From Ceriagrion tenellum (taxonomy: Eukaryota > Arthropoda > Insecta > Odonata > Coenagrionidae): DNA of 64,000 nucleotides. A program made the position numbers and the translations under genes. Where the stretch lies: assembly GCA_963169105.1 (NCBI GenBank), contig OY720633.1, positions 147,643,200-147,707,199 on the forward strand, read 5' to 3'. The notes under the pieces were generated by a model. It searched no databases. It was not told the DNA's origin and saw only the letters and a list, made by a program, of their open reading frames with translations. Shown here piece by piece: positions 1 through 12,089 of this stretch. Position 1 is the first letter of the stretch. Every line of letters starts with the position of its first letter.

Positions 1-625
1 ACAGTTTCGTGGCGTGTGTAATGGAGCTTCCCCCTCCCATCAGGTCTCCTACGGCGTATACGTACTCTGCGATCGGTGTGTCTTCTATGGCGGGGAGAAT
101 GATCGCCAGTTTTTGGTTCGGCTTGTTTGGGTCAGGGATGAAATTATGAGTGGGTTGAGGTGAGGCGGCGTTAAGAGGATAAGTGGTTTTGGTGAGTTTG
201 GCGGTCGCACGATTTGCCTGCCCAGTCTGCTGGCCGGGGGAGGGAGAGGCGGCTACCGAAGAGTATAGGAGGCCTTTGTTAAATGCCGTACTTTTGTTGG
301 TGGTTGTTGACTCGAAATTGGATGTGGTCGGTGACGAGTTATTGATCGTCGTCTTCGGAGTATTGATTACCTGAAATTTGCCGGAGTTTCTTCGTAAGAT
401 GGTAGGTGAAGTGCTGTTTTCGGGTGTTTTTGAGAATAACTGTGGTGAAGAAGCAGCAAGATGATCTCCCTGATGCTTGGAAGTGGTCGGTTTGTTGGTC
501 CATGTGGCTTCGGGCTGTCCGGTTGGTGCGTCTTTGGTGACCGTAGAGGTGGTGGCTGGTGGTGCTATGGTAGATGGTAAACCTGGTTCGTTGGGGGACA
601 AGCCCCTCTGTGGAGTCCCCTCCAT
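1..625 (-). CDS. LINE ORF1 (gag-like), partial, runs off the left edge
   Basis: On the minus strand one frame stays open from position 703 to the window edge. The first ATG is at 625-623, giving at least 208 codons and no stop before base 2. The N-terminal ~145 residues are low-complexity and rich in Thr, Ser, Pro and Asn. A more ordered stretch follows: LAIILPAIEDTPIAEY, then VYAVGDLMGGGSSITHATKL at the edge. Its spacing and character resemble the start of the conserved domain of ORF1 (nucleic-acid-binding, gag-like) proteins of arthropod LINEs, in which an Ala-Ile/Val-Gly turn is followed by a Thr/Ser-rich strand. Such proteins bind the element RNA. The zinc knuckles expected further on would lie outside the window. 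The frame is intact, so this copy may be young. The family assignment is from recall of the pattern, without alignment. Confidence 0.6.
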   Translation of the reverse strand, partial: MEGTPQRGLSPNEPGLPSTIAPPATTSTVTKDAPTGQPEATWTNKPTTSKHQGDHLAASSPQLFSKTPENSTSPTILRRNSGKFQVINTPKTTINNSSPTTSNFESTTTNKSTAFNKGLLYSSVAASPSPGQQTGQANRATAKLTKTTYPLNAASPQPTHNFIPDPNKPNQKLAIILPAIEDTPIAEYVYAVGDLMGGGSSITHATKL

Positions 626-939
626 GTCCCCGCCGGTTCCGATGACCGGCAAGGAGCGAGAAGAAGACGTCCGCCGCAACGACAGGTGATACGGTGCGAG
701 TTCTTACGTTTTGAAAAACACGTAAGTACGTTTAAAGTTCGTAGATGGTTGGTCACAACAACATTGTTACTATTGGTCTTGTCAATGTTTTATAACTTTT
801 CAATTTAGTTTTCCTGTACAGAAGACTTTACTTTAGGAGGGGTAAATATGCAAAATAAGTCTCGTTACCTTGCATTACCCTTTGATTAATCTCCGGAGAA
901 ATCTTATTTTTTAAATTTTTAATTCTCCAAGGTAATTAC
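626..939. other. unassigned; possible 5' UTR of the ORF1 element
   Basis: Minus-strand leader upstream of the ORF1 start, becoming AT-rich beyond about 720. No element boundary, promoter or target duplication could be identified. Confidence 0.3.
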
Positions 940-1860
940 ATTTTTTGACGCCCTCCAACTTCACACTTATTGCTACCAGAGCTATATCATCAGCACATGC
1001 AAAACCCTGTTTGGATTTACAAAAAAATAGTTCCCCTTTATTTGAATTCTATTATTGCTCTGCGCAAAACCGATTTAAATAGCACAGCTGAGAGAGCATC
1101 TCCTCGTCTTACTCCTGAGGTCACTTGAAAAGCGCTGCTTGTTTTACCAAAAACGAAGTCTTAAGATTGGGGTTCCTTCAGTGTCATCTCAACCAAATTA
1201 ACCAGCTTTTATGGAATACCATAATCTTTCAGCGCACGGAGTATTTATTAGTCACACTGTCAAAAGCTTGACGAAATTCAATAAAAAGTATATTAAAATC
1301 AACGTTGTATTCTTAGCCCTTCTCCATTGACTGTCTCACTGCGAACATGTGACCTGTTTCTTCCACATCTAAATCCACGCTGATATTCCTCTAAAATGTC
1401 TTGGGAATAGATACTTATTTGTTTCAGGATAATATTAGTGAAGATTTTATACGCTACATTTAGTAACATAATACCTCTATTGTTTTTGCAATCCAACTTA
1501 TCATCTTTCTTAAATAGTGAGAAAATCAATCCAGTTCTCCACTATTCTGGAAGATCCTCTGATTTCCAAATACTACAGATCAATTGGTGTAGTGCCCCAT
1601 TAATTACGGGCCTCCGTTTTTTTATCAATTCTGCTGATATACCATCTTCTCCTGGTGCCCTGTCATTTCTTCACCTTTACTTTCAGTTACCTCCTCTATC
1701 GATGGGATGGGTACATCCTGCTCTTCAGTATGAACTAGTAGATGCTCTTCGATCACTGAGGATAGTTCCTTATTAAGCAGTTCGTTGAATTAATCTGACC
1801 ATCGTTCTATCATCTGATACTCCTCCCCTATGAGTTCGCCATTTTTTTTTACATGAGCGT
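940..1860 (-). pseudogene. RTE-like LINE reverse transcriptase remnant
   Basis: Read on the minus strand from about 1850 downward, the region passes through recognisable blocks of an endonuclease/reverse-transcriptase polyprotein. A linker with IERWSD and FNELLN comes first, then RAPGEDGISAELIK (fingers). Next come SLFKKDDKLDCKNNRGIMLL and EEYQRGFRCGR near 1330-1530. An IEFRQAFDSV block (motif A, near 1250-1285) is followed by the GVRRGDALS block near 1090-1110. Last is CADDIALVA (catalytic motif; the family has YADD) near 970-1000. The blocks are in the right order but fall in different frames with several stops, so the copy is dead. The endonuclease and the C-terminus are missing at either end. 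The pattern matches the large RTE-type family common in insects. Confidence 0.85.
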
Positions 1861-2460
1861 ATCAAATAATAATTGTAAATAAAGTAAAGTGTAAATAATA
1901 CAGTTTGAAAAAGCCCTGATGAATTTGTCGCGGCTGGTATCTTATCTGATATTTTAATACTCAGCGACACCTTCCGCACTGACCACTAAATGCTACTTGC
2001 GAGTGACTTGAGGAATACATAGCATTGTGATGACTTAACATCTGAGTATCTCTCCATTATTGCCTCTGCACTCTCGCCACCCCCGCTCCCCTTCCCGTCG
2101 TCTTCTTCCATCATAATAGATCAAATATCCTCTCGCCCAAATATCCCTCATCCTCCTCCACATCCCAAGACTTACCCAAAACTCATCTTCACTCGACTGA
2201 AAGCCTTTCCACCTCCTGCTTCGTCCCCTTTCGCCGTGTCTCAATGAACTCTCGAAACTTCGCCTTCTCTTCCGAGCTGACAACAACTCCTCTTCACTCC
2301 TTTCTCGCAAAATTTCACGCCCTCTATCTCTCCTTTCTCCTTCACATCATGCACTCTCAGTGTTCCTCTTAGTGAACTTAATGAAAGAACCTTGGTAAAC
2401 ATAGAGTGTAAATCTTTCTGAAAACAAAATTAAGTCATGCGATCAAAAGGTCACCTTGGC
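1861..2460. other. unassigned, with pyrimidine-rich block 2045-2345
   Basis: No gene recognised. The plus strand of 2045-2345 is dominated by C and T in short clusters (many ctcc/cttc words); the opposite strand gives a 91-codon low-complexity ORF judged not to be coding. The remainder is AT-rich. Confidence 0.5.
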
Positions 2461-4485
2461 AAAAAGGCAAGAAGCAAATGAATTCAGTTTAATGAGATGA
2501 GAAGAGTTTAATGTGATTTAAATTTTAATCTGGATGAGCTCAACAAGTTTTTCCTAAATACACTTACTGACGAAGACCAGGCTGTAGTAAACACAAGGAT
2601 GCATTCAGGGGCAAGTTTGCATGATGAGCTAGAATTGACATCAGAAAATGGATTTAATAGACTGTACCTACCACATTATACGCCGGAAGTATTACTTCGG
2701 AACTTAAAAATTGCTAATACTAATGCCACTGGTGTCGACGGGATCAATAATAAAATTTTTCAAATTCTACTCCCTGTCGCTATGCCCATGATACTAGACA
2801 TATTCAATTGCTCGCTAAATTACTCAACTTTCCCCACTCTCTGGAAGTCTGCACAAATTCAGCCGATTCCTAAAATTTCTCACCCAAAAGTAATGTCAGA
2901 TTTTCGGCCAATGGCGCTTTTAAGTACACTGTCAAAACCACTTGAGCGATTTGTACATGATGCCACCTTGGAACACCTCTATAGAAACGGTCTATTAGAT
3001 CAGTATCAGTCAGGATTCAGAAAGGGGAATAGTACTCTGTCTCCCCTTTTAAAAGTTACTGACGATATTAGACTCTCAATTGAGCAAAAAAAGATAGCCT
3101 TGTTGGTCCTATTAGACTTTACTAAAGCTTTCGATTCGGTGAATCACAACATACTAATAAATCGCTTGAATGATGTCGGACTCTCAAATTCAGCCATGCT
3201 TTGGTTCAAGTCATAACTCTCTAACAGGAAACAGGCCGTTAGAGGACCTAAAGGCGAGCTATCAAACTATCGTCCTGTAACCAAAGGAGTGCCACAGGGG
3301 TCAATCCTTGGACCCCTTCTGTTTTCCATTTAAGTCAAAGATCTTTCTAAATTTATCTTATGCTGTAAATACCGCATGTACGCTGATGATCTTCAGATCT
3401 ACATTGACTGTTACCCTTCTGATGTGACTGAAGCTATTACTAAGGTGAATGACGATATTCGAAATATATGTAAGTGGTCACTGGAAAACTGTCTACAACT
3501 AAATCCCAACAAGACCAAAAGTATCATCATTGGTAGTAATATTTATGTTAATAGAATTATACTTGATGTCCTGCCAAAGATAAATGTAAAAGGTGTCCTA
3601 ACTGATTATTCTGATAGTGTAGCTAACTTAGGAGTTACACTAAATAAAACCTTATCATGGAATGAAAACATAAAATCCATTTCGTATAGGGTGCTTAAGA
3701 CTCTATATCAGTTAAAATAATTTAGATACTTTATCCCTGTCCCTCTTCGCCAAAAATTAGTTGATACTCTTGTTTACCCACACATAGACTATTGCTGTGT
3801 GGTATATTCTGACCTTACAAATGAACTAAATTTAAATTAAAAACTCCGGAGGATTCAGAACTCATGCGTAAGGTATATCTTTGACATCACGTATTATGAA
3901 CATGTGACACCATATTTTGAAAAACTAAGATGGCTAAAAGTACAAAATAGGCGCTTACTTTATAAGGCAACATTCATGTACAAGCTAATAACGACAGAAA
4001 TTCCCACATACTTACTCCGAAATGTAAAATATAATGCTAGAACAAATAAACGTCCAACACGCCGCATGGAAGAACTTTATATACCACACTAACGAACATC
4101 TGTCTACGCTAGGTCTTTCCATGTCACCTCTTGCGAAGTATGGAATCAATTGTCAAACGACTTAAAAAAATCTAAAAATGCAAGTCAATTCAAAAATAAA
4201 TACCATGAAATATTACTACAAGTGAACTAAATATTGTAATAAATTAAATATTGTGCTACACTGTACAAAATCAGATGTTTTTTATGTGTATTCATACATT
4301 TTCCTTCTTGTTAACTATTATGTCGGATTCTGTGATATTGATGCATCATGTAAATCTTCCTATTGTATGTACTACTTGTTGACTCTAAGATATGTATACC
4401 TAATCATGTATGTTCCTAAGGGACACACTTGTCCCGGAATAATAAATTTCATTTTTCATTTCATTTCATTTTCATTTCATTTCAT
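2461..4485 (+). mobile_element. 5'-truncated LINE, CR1/Jockey group, with 3' tail
   Basis: The element contains the 3' half of ORF2 (RT plus C-terminal domain, 2521-4230), a ~220-bp AT-rich 3' UTR with AATAATAAATTTC near its end, and a terminal microsatellite-like tail of TTTCA units at 4447-4485. A short-repeat tail rather than poly(A) is typical of CR1/L2-like clades. The endonuclease domain is absent and the upstream join is blurred (a TGA at 2479 and a TAA at 2509 lie in the ORF frame), so the exact 5' breakpoint is uncertain. No clear target duplication was found. Confidence 0.88.
2521..4230 (+). pseudogene. LINE ORF2 reverse transcriptase, one frame with five internal TAA stops
   Basis: A single reading frame carries the protein over 1.7 kb without any frameshift. 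Visible blocks in order are: LDELNKFF linker; NATGVDGINNKIF; WKSAQIQPIPKI; SDFRPMALLSTLSKPLER; YQSGFRKGNST; VLLDFTKAFDSVNH (motif A Asp); VTKGVPQGSILGPLLFSI (motif B); MYADDLQIY (catalytic YADD, about 3376-3402); CLQLNPNKTKSIIIG; NLGVTLNKTLSW; PHIDYC; and the C-terminal FHVTSCEVWNQL. The reading is broken only by TAA codons at 3214, 3331, 3718, 3838 and 4090, then ends at TAA 4228. The first two replace a tyrosine expected in F-x-SYL and in SIY-x-NDL. All catalytic Asp residues are present. The family is a non-LTR RT that copies element RNA at a nicked chromosomal site. Confidence 0.92.
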
Positions 4486-7400
4486 CTCGAGGATAAAGGA
4501 GGGAAAAAAGAAGAGATAATGGGTTAAATCGAGTATCGTTTTCACTAATTTAATATTTGTACACTATGGACATTTCTTATGCAGCTCATTGATGAACTTA
4601 TTGAAATTTAACTGAGACAAAGCGCAGAGCAAAAGACCATCTCAAAGAGAACCACGGAAAATATACGTTCATCCTAATGCAGTGCCTTTCAAAATTTACT
4701 GTTTGGGAATTGTGATTTGTTTGAACTGTAAGTGATAACTGGCAAAGTTATTGAATTATGCATTTTGCAGTTTACACCGAGCAATACAGGACTTGTGGGA
4801 GTCTTCGCGACGGTAAAACCGTGGCTAGTCTCGATATCCTCAAAATTTGTTAAAAGAGGGTACATCCCTCAGCATTGCATACTTGACTTTATCCCTGCAG
4901 ATGGTGGCGCCAAGCGCACATTTTGAACTGCTTCTGTGACACTCAATATCCCGCAGTCTTGATGAATTTTTAAATCTAAATACTTTAAGAAGTTTACAGG
5001 ATAGGAGAACGCCTCTAAAGCGAATTGTAGGGATCCGAGTTCAAGATAGGATATAAGTGAGTGATTTTCCAATAGTTAAAAGTATCATATTAAAAAAATG
5101 CTGTGGTTTGTCCCGGTAACTTCAAAATTCATTTTCAAACTAGCGGCCTAAGGGTGTTTATTAAAAATGAAATTACCGAAACTAAACATATTAAAATGAA
5201 ACCAATTCTTATAGAAAAAAAGGCCTTACATTTTTGACTGGTTACCCTCTGGTTTTTACTAGAGGTTACGTAGGCCTAACATAGAACATATGAGTGGAAA
5301 TATTTGGTTAAATTTGTAACCTTTGTCTTAAATGGTTTTTCGTCGGCCGTATACCTTCACGACCAAGGTTTTCTTCAAATTTTTGGCCAATAAAATATTG
5401 AGGGTCAGAAAAAATACTAACAAAAACCATAAGCTTTATCAAAGTAAAGCAAAAAGGTGTTCGTATCTAAAATACATTCCTTTCATGTGATGTATCATAA
5501 AACGTGTAAGTTATAATGCATTTAATTTTTTTCTCCCAATAAAATAATTTCGTCAAAAGTGTACCATATTTTTGAAAATTATAATTATTGTGCTAAAAAA
5601 ACAACTAATGCTTCTCCTAATTATGTGTGATTCAACACAATTATTGAAAAAAAAGTGTTAACAATGATTTAATGATATAGCGTATAAAAATGGAAAATAT
5701 CCTAGTATGGAAGCTGTCTTTCTCCAAGACTCGCAAATTCGTGCTCTTCACGAAAATTTTTCAATAGTAATATTTTAGCATTTTTCGTATTTTATATACT
5801 TTATCTAAACGAATTTTTAAATTATATTTTGTTTTCAACATATCTTTGCGTTATAAACTATAACAGAAGATATTCAACCACCTTCGAGCAACTACATTTT
5901 TGCATCAAGATTATTTATTCAAGGTTTAGTGTTTCGAAAGAATGCAAAAGAAATTTTCAATATAAGATATAATTATGCTTTTCCTCTCATTATGGTTTCT
6001 CGTTGTTGTCCACTTGATGACCAAAAAATACAATATAAATTATTTCCAATGATGAATAGCCTATTTTTATTTATCTTGAGCGGAACGTCAGCATTGAGCT
6101 ATAGGAGAAATACTGCTATCGCGGTTGTATGTTGAACGGACTTGGGAGTTTCGGTTTAATATGCGCAATGCCTCTATGAAGTAATGACAAGAAAGACAAA
6201 AATAAAAAGGAAAAACGGAGAGAGAGTTTGGGGTAGGGAGAGAGAAGAAATTAAGAGATATGAGAAAAAGAGGCAGGGGCGAGGGGACGCATGCAAAAGA
6301 CACAAGGTGGAAGTAGTGATTAGATATTTTAGACAATAGTTTTTGGGATATAACGCTCCTCGCCTCCACTTCCATGCTTTCGTTCAGAAATACGAGAATG
6401 TTTTAGGGGTATTGGACCTTGGGAACAGATCTGATCAGAGGTGAAAACCAAGTCTCACCGAACTCTTAGGGTGACGACCTCTCGGTCGGTAATGCGGGAG
6501 TAATTTTTGCATATGTTGACGAATTAGGAAACGGCAAATTGTGTTCTTCATACGAAATTAAATTTTTCTTTATATATTGAAAAGTAAGTGTACTCTGCAT
6601 ACGAAAAATTACAGTACTTACATCGATGAAAATGACATTTTGGGCATTCATATAAATTCAATGTAAATTTTGTTTATACCAGTATAGTTTTCTTGGTATT
6701 GAGTGTGACGAATAGTGACGTCTGACGACCAAAGCCGTACCTGTGCCATTTTTCATTTTTTGCAAACACCTTACATTGGCGTCTTCCACTCTTTTTCGGC
6801 CAGTAGGTACACATTATGTCATTATTGTATCTGTCAGATAATGGCATGTTTGGAGGCTGGCCGACCGTTACGAAACGTAGCTGAAGACGTAATATCTTAT
6901 GAAGCACCAATCACTTGGTCCTTCACAAGTTACATATTTAAGGGGACAGATGATCCAGCAAAATATAATGTTGTGAAATTATAAGGAAATAAGAACCCTC
7001 TTGGAAGTAAGAAGCTCAACTCCTCTAATGCTTACGTTGAAGAAAATATAATTGAAGAGTATATCTTCTTCTGTCCAGGCATAAGGGTTTAGTTTTATCC
7101 ATGCACGAGGTAGACAACTTCAGACTATAAGATTGTATCATTTAGTCACCAAAGAGTCAAGGATAACTAATTAACTGTGAGAGTACTCGGATAAATAATC
7201 TTGCAGAAGGAGTATATTTTGCAATTTTCTGAAACTGAAAAAATATATCTCATGAATTTACATCTCCATTTGTACTAGTGAAAGGAATTAGTAACTCTCC
7301 TCCGAGGTACGCTAACTTTGGGGAGTGGAGTTGCATAAAACATGAAATTAGTGCAAATGAAACCAAATATATAAAGACATTAACAAAAATATTTCAAATT

Positions 7401-8220
7401 GAAGAGAGATCCAGTCAAGTTGATTACTCCCTAAAAAAAGGTTTTCAGTGATTCAACAGTAACTGTGGCCTTGGGAGTGAAATAATGACGCAGAGTGCCA
7501 AATGAACTCGCTCGGCATTCTAGGGATATTTTTTTCCGAAGACACGTTCGGATAATAACGGTTAAACTCACCATAAGAGGGTCTTAGAATGTGCTTCCAT
7601 ATCCCGCGCTTTTTCAGGGACAACTTAATATGAGAGTGGGTTTCGCGGAATGTGGTAGCGCGACAACCTATGAATCTCCGAGGCTACGTAAAGTTAGAAG
7701 CAGAGTTGAATTTACGCCTGATGAAATGTCGGATGCTGTGTATACCTGGTGATGCTCTAGTGGCATGATATTGTGTGATGAAGTTAAACGGATTTCACAA
7801 GCATGCGCGAGTTGAAGGTGTGTTCTGCCTGATCGAGAGTTAAATCAATGTAATGCGCATCTCAACAGCCCCCTAGTTTTGTTGAATACAATTGAGTAAA
7901 TCTCCCTCCAAGTGCTCTTTTAATCTCTCTTCATACCATCATTGAGTCTTATATCTTTTTATAAATCACATTACCTTAAGATCGTGCAATCACTCGAGTA
8001 TCAATAAATTATATTTTGTTTATTATCCGGCATCCTTGTCTCAATTTGACAATATCATTGTTTTACAAACATGAATAAACGGATAGAGAGTAAATACAAT
8101 TTAAAGAGTCAGAAACACGGGGCAATGTATTTCCTTGTCTTCATAATTTGGTTGACTATCCCTGAAAAACTTCGATTGCGCAATAACCAAATTTTTACCT
8201 TTGCCTGAATTGGGAGAAGA
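4486..8220. other. AT-rich non-coding DNA, nothing recognised
   Basis: 3.7 kb without an identifiable gene or element. ORFs here are under 100 codons, overlap on opposite strands and resemble no known family. A G/A-rich patch lies at 6180-6320. Confidence 0.5.
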
Positions 8221-8640
8221 TAAAAACGAGCCAAATCTCATATCCTCCCTTTTCCCGTCTATCCTTTCACCCTCGTGCTTCTCAGATTTCGTTTCACCTT
8301 TAACCTCATCCCCTATTCCTCCTATCTTTCCATGATTAACTTACTCCACCGTTTGCCCACGTATACCTTTTTCAATGCAAATACGCGTCACCTGGTCCTC
8401 TCCACTCGACAAATTCACGTCGTTATCCGTTCCGTCCTCCGACGCCCACGCTCCTTCCAATCCCATTTCACTTGGTGCCAGCCACTTCTCCTCTTCCCAC
8501 TCCATCTCTTCTCCCCACCCCCTTCCACACCACACCTACCTACTCAGTCCATACCCAACTTCCTTCAACAACACCTCCGGTGGGGCATGGAAGTGAGAAG
8601 AGCACCGGGTAATAAATCCCTCGCCTACTTCCTCTGAAAA
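8221..8640. repeat. pyrimidine-rich strand-asymmetric block
   Basis: The plus strand is almost entirely C/T clusters separated by short A/G interruptions, with a GC content clearly above the flanks. Open frames in it (120 and 73 codons) are Ser/Pro/His/Leu-rich by-products of the composition and are not called as genes. Confidence 0.6.
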
Positions 8641-8740
8641 GTAGGTCGAGAGGAGCGTGAATTTATTTTTTCCCGGATGCATAGTAAAAACCCATTCAAA
8701 TTATACGGAAAATGAAAAGTTAAATGGGGAGGGAAACCTC

Positions 8741-8803
8741 TGAACATCACACCCTGCCACACACCCTGGAGTTGTATTGTACCATAATATGTAGATGTAG
8801 ATG
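8741..8803 (+). mobile_element. LINE 3'-end fragment with (TGTAGA)n tail
   Basis: The stretch ACCCTGCCACACACCCT followed by a short spacer and ATGTAGATGTAGATG matches, in plus orientation, the 3' terminus seen in minus orientation at 16846-16915. Only the terminal ~60 bp is recognisable, as expected of a severely 5'-truncated copy. Confidence 0.6.
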
Positions 8804-10712
8804 CAAAGACAACGGACACTTTTTACTTAATTATTGACTTTCTACTACTACTAAGATGTTTATGTTATTACATAGGCTCTCCTCAACAATTCAATTTTCA
8901 TGCTATTTTATTTCAGTGCGGTACGTTTAATGTATTTTAAGGTAATTTACACAACGACACAACGAATATAGAAGAATGTTGAGCTTTACGCAAATTCATG
9001 AATTTAGTAACAATTGCGATGCAACCAAATTAGGTTGAAGTAGATTCTAGTGTTATGTACAAAATATCTGTCAGCAAGTTTTTGAAACAATGCATGAAAC
9101 ATAAAATTCAAAGCGGTAATCCGATTCCATATAAAATTATTTAATAATAAACCAATTCAGAACAAAACCCGGGTAACTGTGGTAAAATAATTTACGAAAA
9201 ATAAAGGGCATTTAAAGTTTTGAAGTCCTTTGCTATCTGTAAAACATCAGAGTGAATAGGTGGAACAAATAATTTTCGAATCTACAAAAGTGAGTATAAA
9301 ATCAAACTATTTATACTTTGGCGGTTCATGTATGTCAAGCAATGCAAAGATTAAGCATTTAAAGCTTTAAAGTGCCTGGCTACTCGCAAAATATCACAAT
9401 CAATATGCGGAATAAATGACTTTTCAAATCTAAAAAGCTGAGTATAGAAGGTGTAAGACGTAGACGAAAATGTTTATACCAACTGTTTAGGTCTAATTTT
9501 TAGGGAGACAAGTTAAAAAAATGTAATATGCACAGAAATGCCGAGAGAAGATCAGAGTTTAGGGAGAAATGAATCACCTTGAGTGTTTACAGAACTTGGA
9601 TTGCAGAATTTAAGTAGTACATTGATTTTAAAGTGGAATCTCGCTTTGATAGTTTTATAGCCATTAGTAAATAATTCTTTTGCGAATTCCTTGGCATTCC
9701 ATTCCATAGCTGGCCGACTAAATAATGAAAACAAACAGTTAAACGTGGTGTGAATTTCAAATTGCTTTTGACGATAGGGCGCGAATGCTATGGATTAAAT
9801 TTTCGGTATTATAGGAAGGTGGATGGTCTAGGAAACCGAGATCGAGGAGGAATTACTCGATTTAATGGGAGATAGCAGTTGAAGGAGGAGGTATGTAGCC
9901 AAATGACCTCTTCAAATCGTTTTTACTCGATTCTCCATTTCCCACCTCTACTCAAAACCTCAGTCGGGATTCCTCAACATCAATTCCCCCAATATGTACC
10001 GACGAGTGCCTCGTACTTGAAGCCGCTTCTCCCTCCTGCGGCATAGCAGAGAGACATCCATTTCCTAAAGAGCTGGGAGGGTTTACTTTTTCGTGGAGCG
10101 AGGAACAGTGAGCGGAAGAATCAAAGAGGCGAAAAACAATAACATATTGATTTTTTTCTGTGCTTCACGTGAATACGAATGACTGCTGCAGGTTCTTCTG
10201 AGGAAAAATGAAGAGGGGGACGGGAAAGCTGCGCAAGAAGGATAGTGGTTCCGAAGTTAAACCTCGCGAATTTCCCGTTGGGCGCGAGGTATGTTTGAAC
10301 GCGATAAGCGACGTGAAACTCGAACCGACGGATAACGGACAAGCATATTGTTCTTACTCATGAAACGCACGTACTCATCAATATGATTTAATTTTTATTA
10401 TATTATCATTCAATTTTAATTCGTGTAGTATCTACTTGTTGCAGAAAAGCAATACGAAATCACAAATACATAAATAAAAATGTCCTTTCCTGTACAACAA
10501 AAATTTCTTTAAATATTTAGGCTCAAGCATTTTACAAGACAACACTGTCGACACAAATTAATTCAAAATCGAGAATTAAGCATGTAAACAGTCAGAAAGT
10601 ATAAATGCTGAGGACTGCAATAAGGATAGGAATGGTCATTATGAGTTTTACTTCTTATGGAGACAAAAAAGAGAAACACGTACTACTTACCAACAAACAC
10701 CCATAGAGGATA
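8804..10712. other. non-coding, nothing recognised
   Basis: AT-rich to about 9770, then more mixed with several CpG-containing words at 9780-10330. No protein family, RNA gene or repeat boundary was identified. Confidence 0.45.
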
Positions 10713-10720
10713 ATCTAGAG

Positions 10721-10906
10721 CAGGGGTAGCGAGCCTTTTGGCGATTGAGTGCCAAAGTTTATGAAATAAGAATATACTTGCTCGATTCGCGTGCCAACCC
10801 ATCGAGTGAGATACAGGTATCACTTAGTGCCCTCCCAGCTCCGCGTGCCGAAATATTTGCCCTGCGTGCCACTTTGGGAACGCGTGCCGTAGGTTTGCCA
10901 CCCCTG
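10721..10906. mobile_element. hAT-type miniature inverted-repeat element (MITE)
   Basis: A 186-bp element begins CAGGGGTAGCGAGCCTTTTGG and ends GGTTTGCCACCCCTG, so its ends form an imperfect terminal inverted repeat starting CAGGGG. It is flanked by the perfect 8-bp direct repeat ATCTAGAG at 10713-10720 and 10907-10914. An 8-bp duplication and a CAGGGG-type end are diagnostic of hAT superfamily insertions. The interior carries repeated CGTGCC words and has no coding capacity, so it must have been mobilised by a transposase made elsewhere. The intact duplication suggests a fairly recent insertion. Confidence 0.92.
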
Positions 10907-10914
10907 ATCTAGAG

Positions 10915-11975
10915 AGATGAAGGTAACAAATTCTAGATGAAAATTAATTACAAAGTACTATGACTTCAATGACTAAAGGTCAATTTTTCCTTTACAGTGT
11001 ATAACAATTTTACATTTATAGTAACTTTATAACATTAAGGATAAAAGAAAAATAAATAATAATTATATTCATGAATCATAAGCTTTTTAATAGTGGCATT
11101 GGCACATTATTTTGCAATCTTTTTATTTTGCTACATTTCAAATAATACATTTACAAGGCCATAATTAAAAATCACACGTTGAATTTCTGCATGATCTATT
11201 AAATCAAAATCAAAAGAGAGGAACACCCATTTATACTTCATGAAGTTTGGATTTAAAAGAACACGAGTTTGTTGCCTAATACCCTGTGTAAATGCAAGTT
11301 TTCACCTTTGAACGTGAACAGTTATCCTGCAGTCTAGAGGTGATAGTTTGCCCATGGTAGTGTAGCCCTATTGAACAATAATGGAAAATTACTGACTTTA
11401 TAAGTGTTCTCAGGTTATCGAGGGACATTTGACCCACGATATACACATCCAGTGCTGAGAACAATATAGTTTGCCTATAACATATTTCTTGTAATAATAG
11501 GCTTTCTTATATTCCAAGAAAGTCGGCTTGTCGTGATCCCCCAGCTGCTTTCGGGCAACTTCTCTTTATCTCAGCATACACTTATAATACCCGTCATTGG
11601 ATTAGGAGGCCCCCTTATTTTTTACTGCGGGCAATTTTTATGCTCCTTCCCCTAGAACTCCCTATAACTCTCTCAAGCAAACTTCATACATAATATCTCC
11701 TTCATTTTCTGTTGCACAAATCCTGAATACTCATAAAAGAGATTGTAGATCACTGAGCTCATACAAGATTTGAAAGTGCTATGTTATGTGAATCAATTAT
11801 GGTTTAAAGTGGAATTTGAAGGTTCACGATCCCACAGAGGAGGGTTGTTGGTTGGAATACGATGGTTGGCTGGACCTGCCAATGTCAGGTATACCACTCC
11901 TGGAGACAAAAAGGGCTGCAGCAAAGGAAAATCGATGCAACATCGGTGTTTCAAAATTGAATTATTGAAAATAAG
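10915..11975. other. non-coding, nothing recognised
   Basis: Very AT-rich to 11270, moderately mixed afterwards. The 62- and 78-codon ORFs show no family signature. Confidence 0.45.
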
Positions 11976-12016
11976 TTTTGTACTTTTCCACGACTATGGT
12001 TTGTAATCGTACAATG

Positions 12017-12044
12017 CGTTTCACCGCTTGCTGCCGTCTTCACA
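12017..12044 (-). ncRNA. decayed hammerhead-ribozyme-like motif, opposite arm
   Basis: On the minus strand TTGTGAAGA is followed by ACGGC-AGCAA-GCGGT and GAAACGC. The stem II pairing differs in sequence from that of the other arm but is mostly preserved, which is the kind of co-variation expected of a former structured RNA. The first catalytic box is degraded. Confidence 0.35.
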
Positions 12045-12063
12045 ATTTACGTTAACAATTGTA

Positions 12064-12089
12064 CCTTAAAATGCAGTAAGCTGCGAAAC
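12064..12089 (+). ncRNA. decayed hammerhead-ribozyme-like motif
   Basis: The sequence CTTAAAA, then hairpin GCAG-TAAG-CTGC, then GAAAC matches the order CUGAUGA / stem II / GAAAC of a minimal type I hammerhead. The stem is perfect (GCAG with CTGC), but three of seven bases of the first catalytic box are changed, so cleavage is not expected. Confidence 0.35.

Noticed and set aside
3214..4230. TAA reassigned to tyrosine
   Set aside because: Only two of five TAA codons fall at conserved Tyr positions, and normal Tyr codons are used throughout; decay or chance is simpler.
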